The notes beneath the pieces were generated by a model. The model did no database searches. It saw nothing but the letters and a program-made list of their open reading frames with translations, and had not been told where the DNA came from. From positions 1-6,825 of the forward strand of contig DIRC01000016.1 of NCBI GenBank assembly GCA_002427465.1: a stretch of 6,825 nucleotides of DNA. The letters run 5' to 3'. Shown here in pieces: positions 6,125 through 6,825 of this stretch (position 1 is the first letter of the stretch; each line of letters opens with the position of its first letter). The stretch is from Clostridiales bacterium UBA5446. Lineage in GTDB: Bacteria; Bacillota; Clostridia; Oscillospirales; Oscillospiraceae. Made by a program: the position numbers and the translations under genes.

Positions 6125-6825
6125 ATGAAGAAAACGTTCACCTTAAGGAGACTGTTGGTACTATTCTCATTTGGGCTCTGTTATGGCTTTATGTATGTCC
6201 TCCCCTATATGAAATCCAGCTTTTATGATCAGATGATTGCCGCAATGAAATGCACAAACGAACAGCTGGGCTCGCTCATGACCATTTACACAGCAGTACT
6301 GACCTTATCATACCTGCCCGGAGGCTGGGTAGCAGACAAATTCAAGCCGAAGGCGGTTGTTCTTGCTTCCATATGGGGCAATGCCGCTCTGTGCTTCATC
6401 CTGATGTTTACTTACACCAATTTCTTTATGGTTCAGCTTATCTGGGGGCTTATCGCCCTTGCGGGCGGCTTTGCCTTCTGGCCGGGGATGATGAAGGGCA
6501 TCCGCATGCAGGGTGACGACGACGAGCAGGGAAGAATATACGGCGTATTTGACGCCATGAACGGCTTTGCATCCCTGCTGCTGAGCTTTATAATGCTCGG
6601 GGTCATGGCCCTGTTCGGCAGCGGCGACCTGGTCATAGGCTTTAAGGGCGCCGTCGGCTCCATGGGAATCATGTGCGTTATTGCAGGCCTGTTCGTGCTG
6701 TTCCTGTTCAAAGAGGATGCAACCTATGGCGATCCCTCCGTCGAGGAATCCGCAAAGAAATTTAACTTCCACGAGTATCTTTCAACCTTTAAATTGCCCG
6801 GCACGTGGTACATGACCGCATTTGT
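6125..6825 (+). CDS. Major facilitator superfamily permease, N-terminal half (runs off the right edge)
   Basis: From ATG 6125 the frame is open to the edge of the window: 233 full codons and no stop. AGGAGA at 6111-6116 is eight bases upstream. Six hydrophobic membrane segments can be placed at about residues 9-28, 49-68, 78-97, 101-121, 145-163 and 174-196, followed by a charged stretch (197-218) that would be the central cytoplasmic loop of a 12-helix MFS protein. Between segments 2 and 3 lies GGWVADKFKPK (66-76), the MFS motif A (G-x-x-x-D-(R/K)-x-x-x-(R/K)). LPGG at the end of helix 2 and WPGMMKG at the end of helix 4 are typical of anion and organic-acid carriers. It follows the gamma gene by 43 bases with no terminator, so it is probably cotranscribed and likely imports the 2-hydroxy or 2-oxo acid used by the neighbouring enzymes; the substrate is inferred only from context. 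Confidence 0.88.
   Translation, partial: MKKTFTLRRLLVLFSFGLCYGFMYVLPYMKSSFYDQMIAAMKCTNEQLGSLMTIYTAVLTLSYLPGGWVADKFKPKAVVLASIWGNAALCFILMFTYTNFFMVQLIWGLIALAGGFAFWPGMMKGIRMQGDDDEQGRIYGVFDAMNGFASLLLSFIMLGVMALFGSGDLVIGFKGAVGSMGIMCVIAGLFVLFLFKEDATYGDPSVEESAKKFNFHEYLSTFKLPGTWYMTAF

Noticed and set aside
5515..6141. 208-codon minus-strand frame
   Set aside because: It is antisense to the gamma subunit gene and has no start signal or motif.
6308..6772. 154-codon minus-strand frame rich in His and Gln
   Set aside because: It is antisense to the permease, whose plus frame shows six membrane segments and MFS motif A; the minus product is a shadow.
1..6825. CRISPR array, tRNA or rRNA gene, or complete insertion sequence
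   Set aside because: No regularly spaced repeats, cloverleaf or rRNA motifs, and no intact transposase were found on either strand.

Overview
The window looks like chromosomal DNA of a strictly anaerobic Gram-positive bacterium, most likely a member of the Clostridia. The grounds are a complete four-subunit 2-oxoacid:ferredoxin oxidoreductase, a nickel-pincer (LarA-type) racemase homologue, a DUF4179-like envelope protein, strong AGGAGG-type ribosome binding sites and promoters close to the sigma-A consensus. The genus cannot be read from the sequence.

Left part (1 to about 1811) is a graveyard of gene pieces. A minus-strand frame, open from 1052 to the left edge, encodes the outer part of a DUF4179-like protein without its N-terminus. 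It abuts, in another frame, about 46 codons of a tyrosine recombinase catalytic domain (about 1168-1031, minus). That piece in turn abuts the 3' end of an unidentified plus-strand gene (about 1155-1361). Then come about 450 bases with no convincing gene, holding an 8-bp inverted repeat and a probable minus-strand terminator (1713-1744) for the next gene.

Middle part: a LarA-family protein (3059-1812, minus) with all expected active-site residues has a near-consensus promoter at 3263-3291. Between promoter and gene lies a 35-codon frame that resembles the C-terminal tail of a UxaA-family dehydratase, possibly what is left of a deleted partner gene. The divergent intergenic region (3060-3511) holds two promoters facing away from each other and four copies of a G(T/C)A(T/C)ACAAAA element, two of which are part of an exact 14-bp repeat. 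One exact copy covers the larA-side -10 box; the other sits at the predicted transcription start of the rightward operon.

Right part: a tight plus-strand operon encodes the delta (ferredoxin), alpha, beta and gamma subunits of a 2-oxoacid:ferredoxin oxidoreductase, with overlapping stop and start codons, followed 43 bases later by a major facilitator superfamily permease that runs off the right edge.

Working model (inference): the permease imports a 2-hydroxy or 2-oxo acid, the LarA-like enzyme interconverts hydroxyacid stereoisomers, and the oxidoreductase converts the 2-oxo acid to an acyl-CoA, CO2 and reduced ferredoxin. No hydroxyacid dehydrogenase is present in the window. One GntR/FCD-like regulator could control both directions through the repeated element. 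The substrate is not determined.
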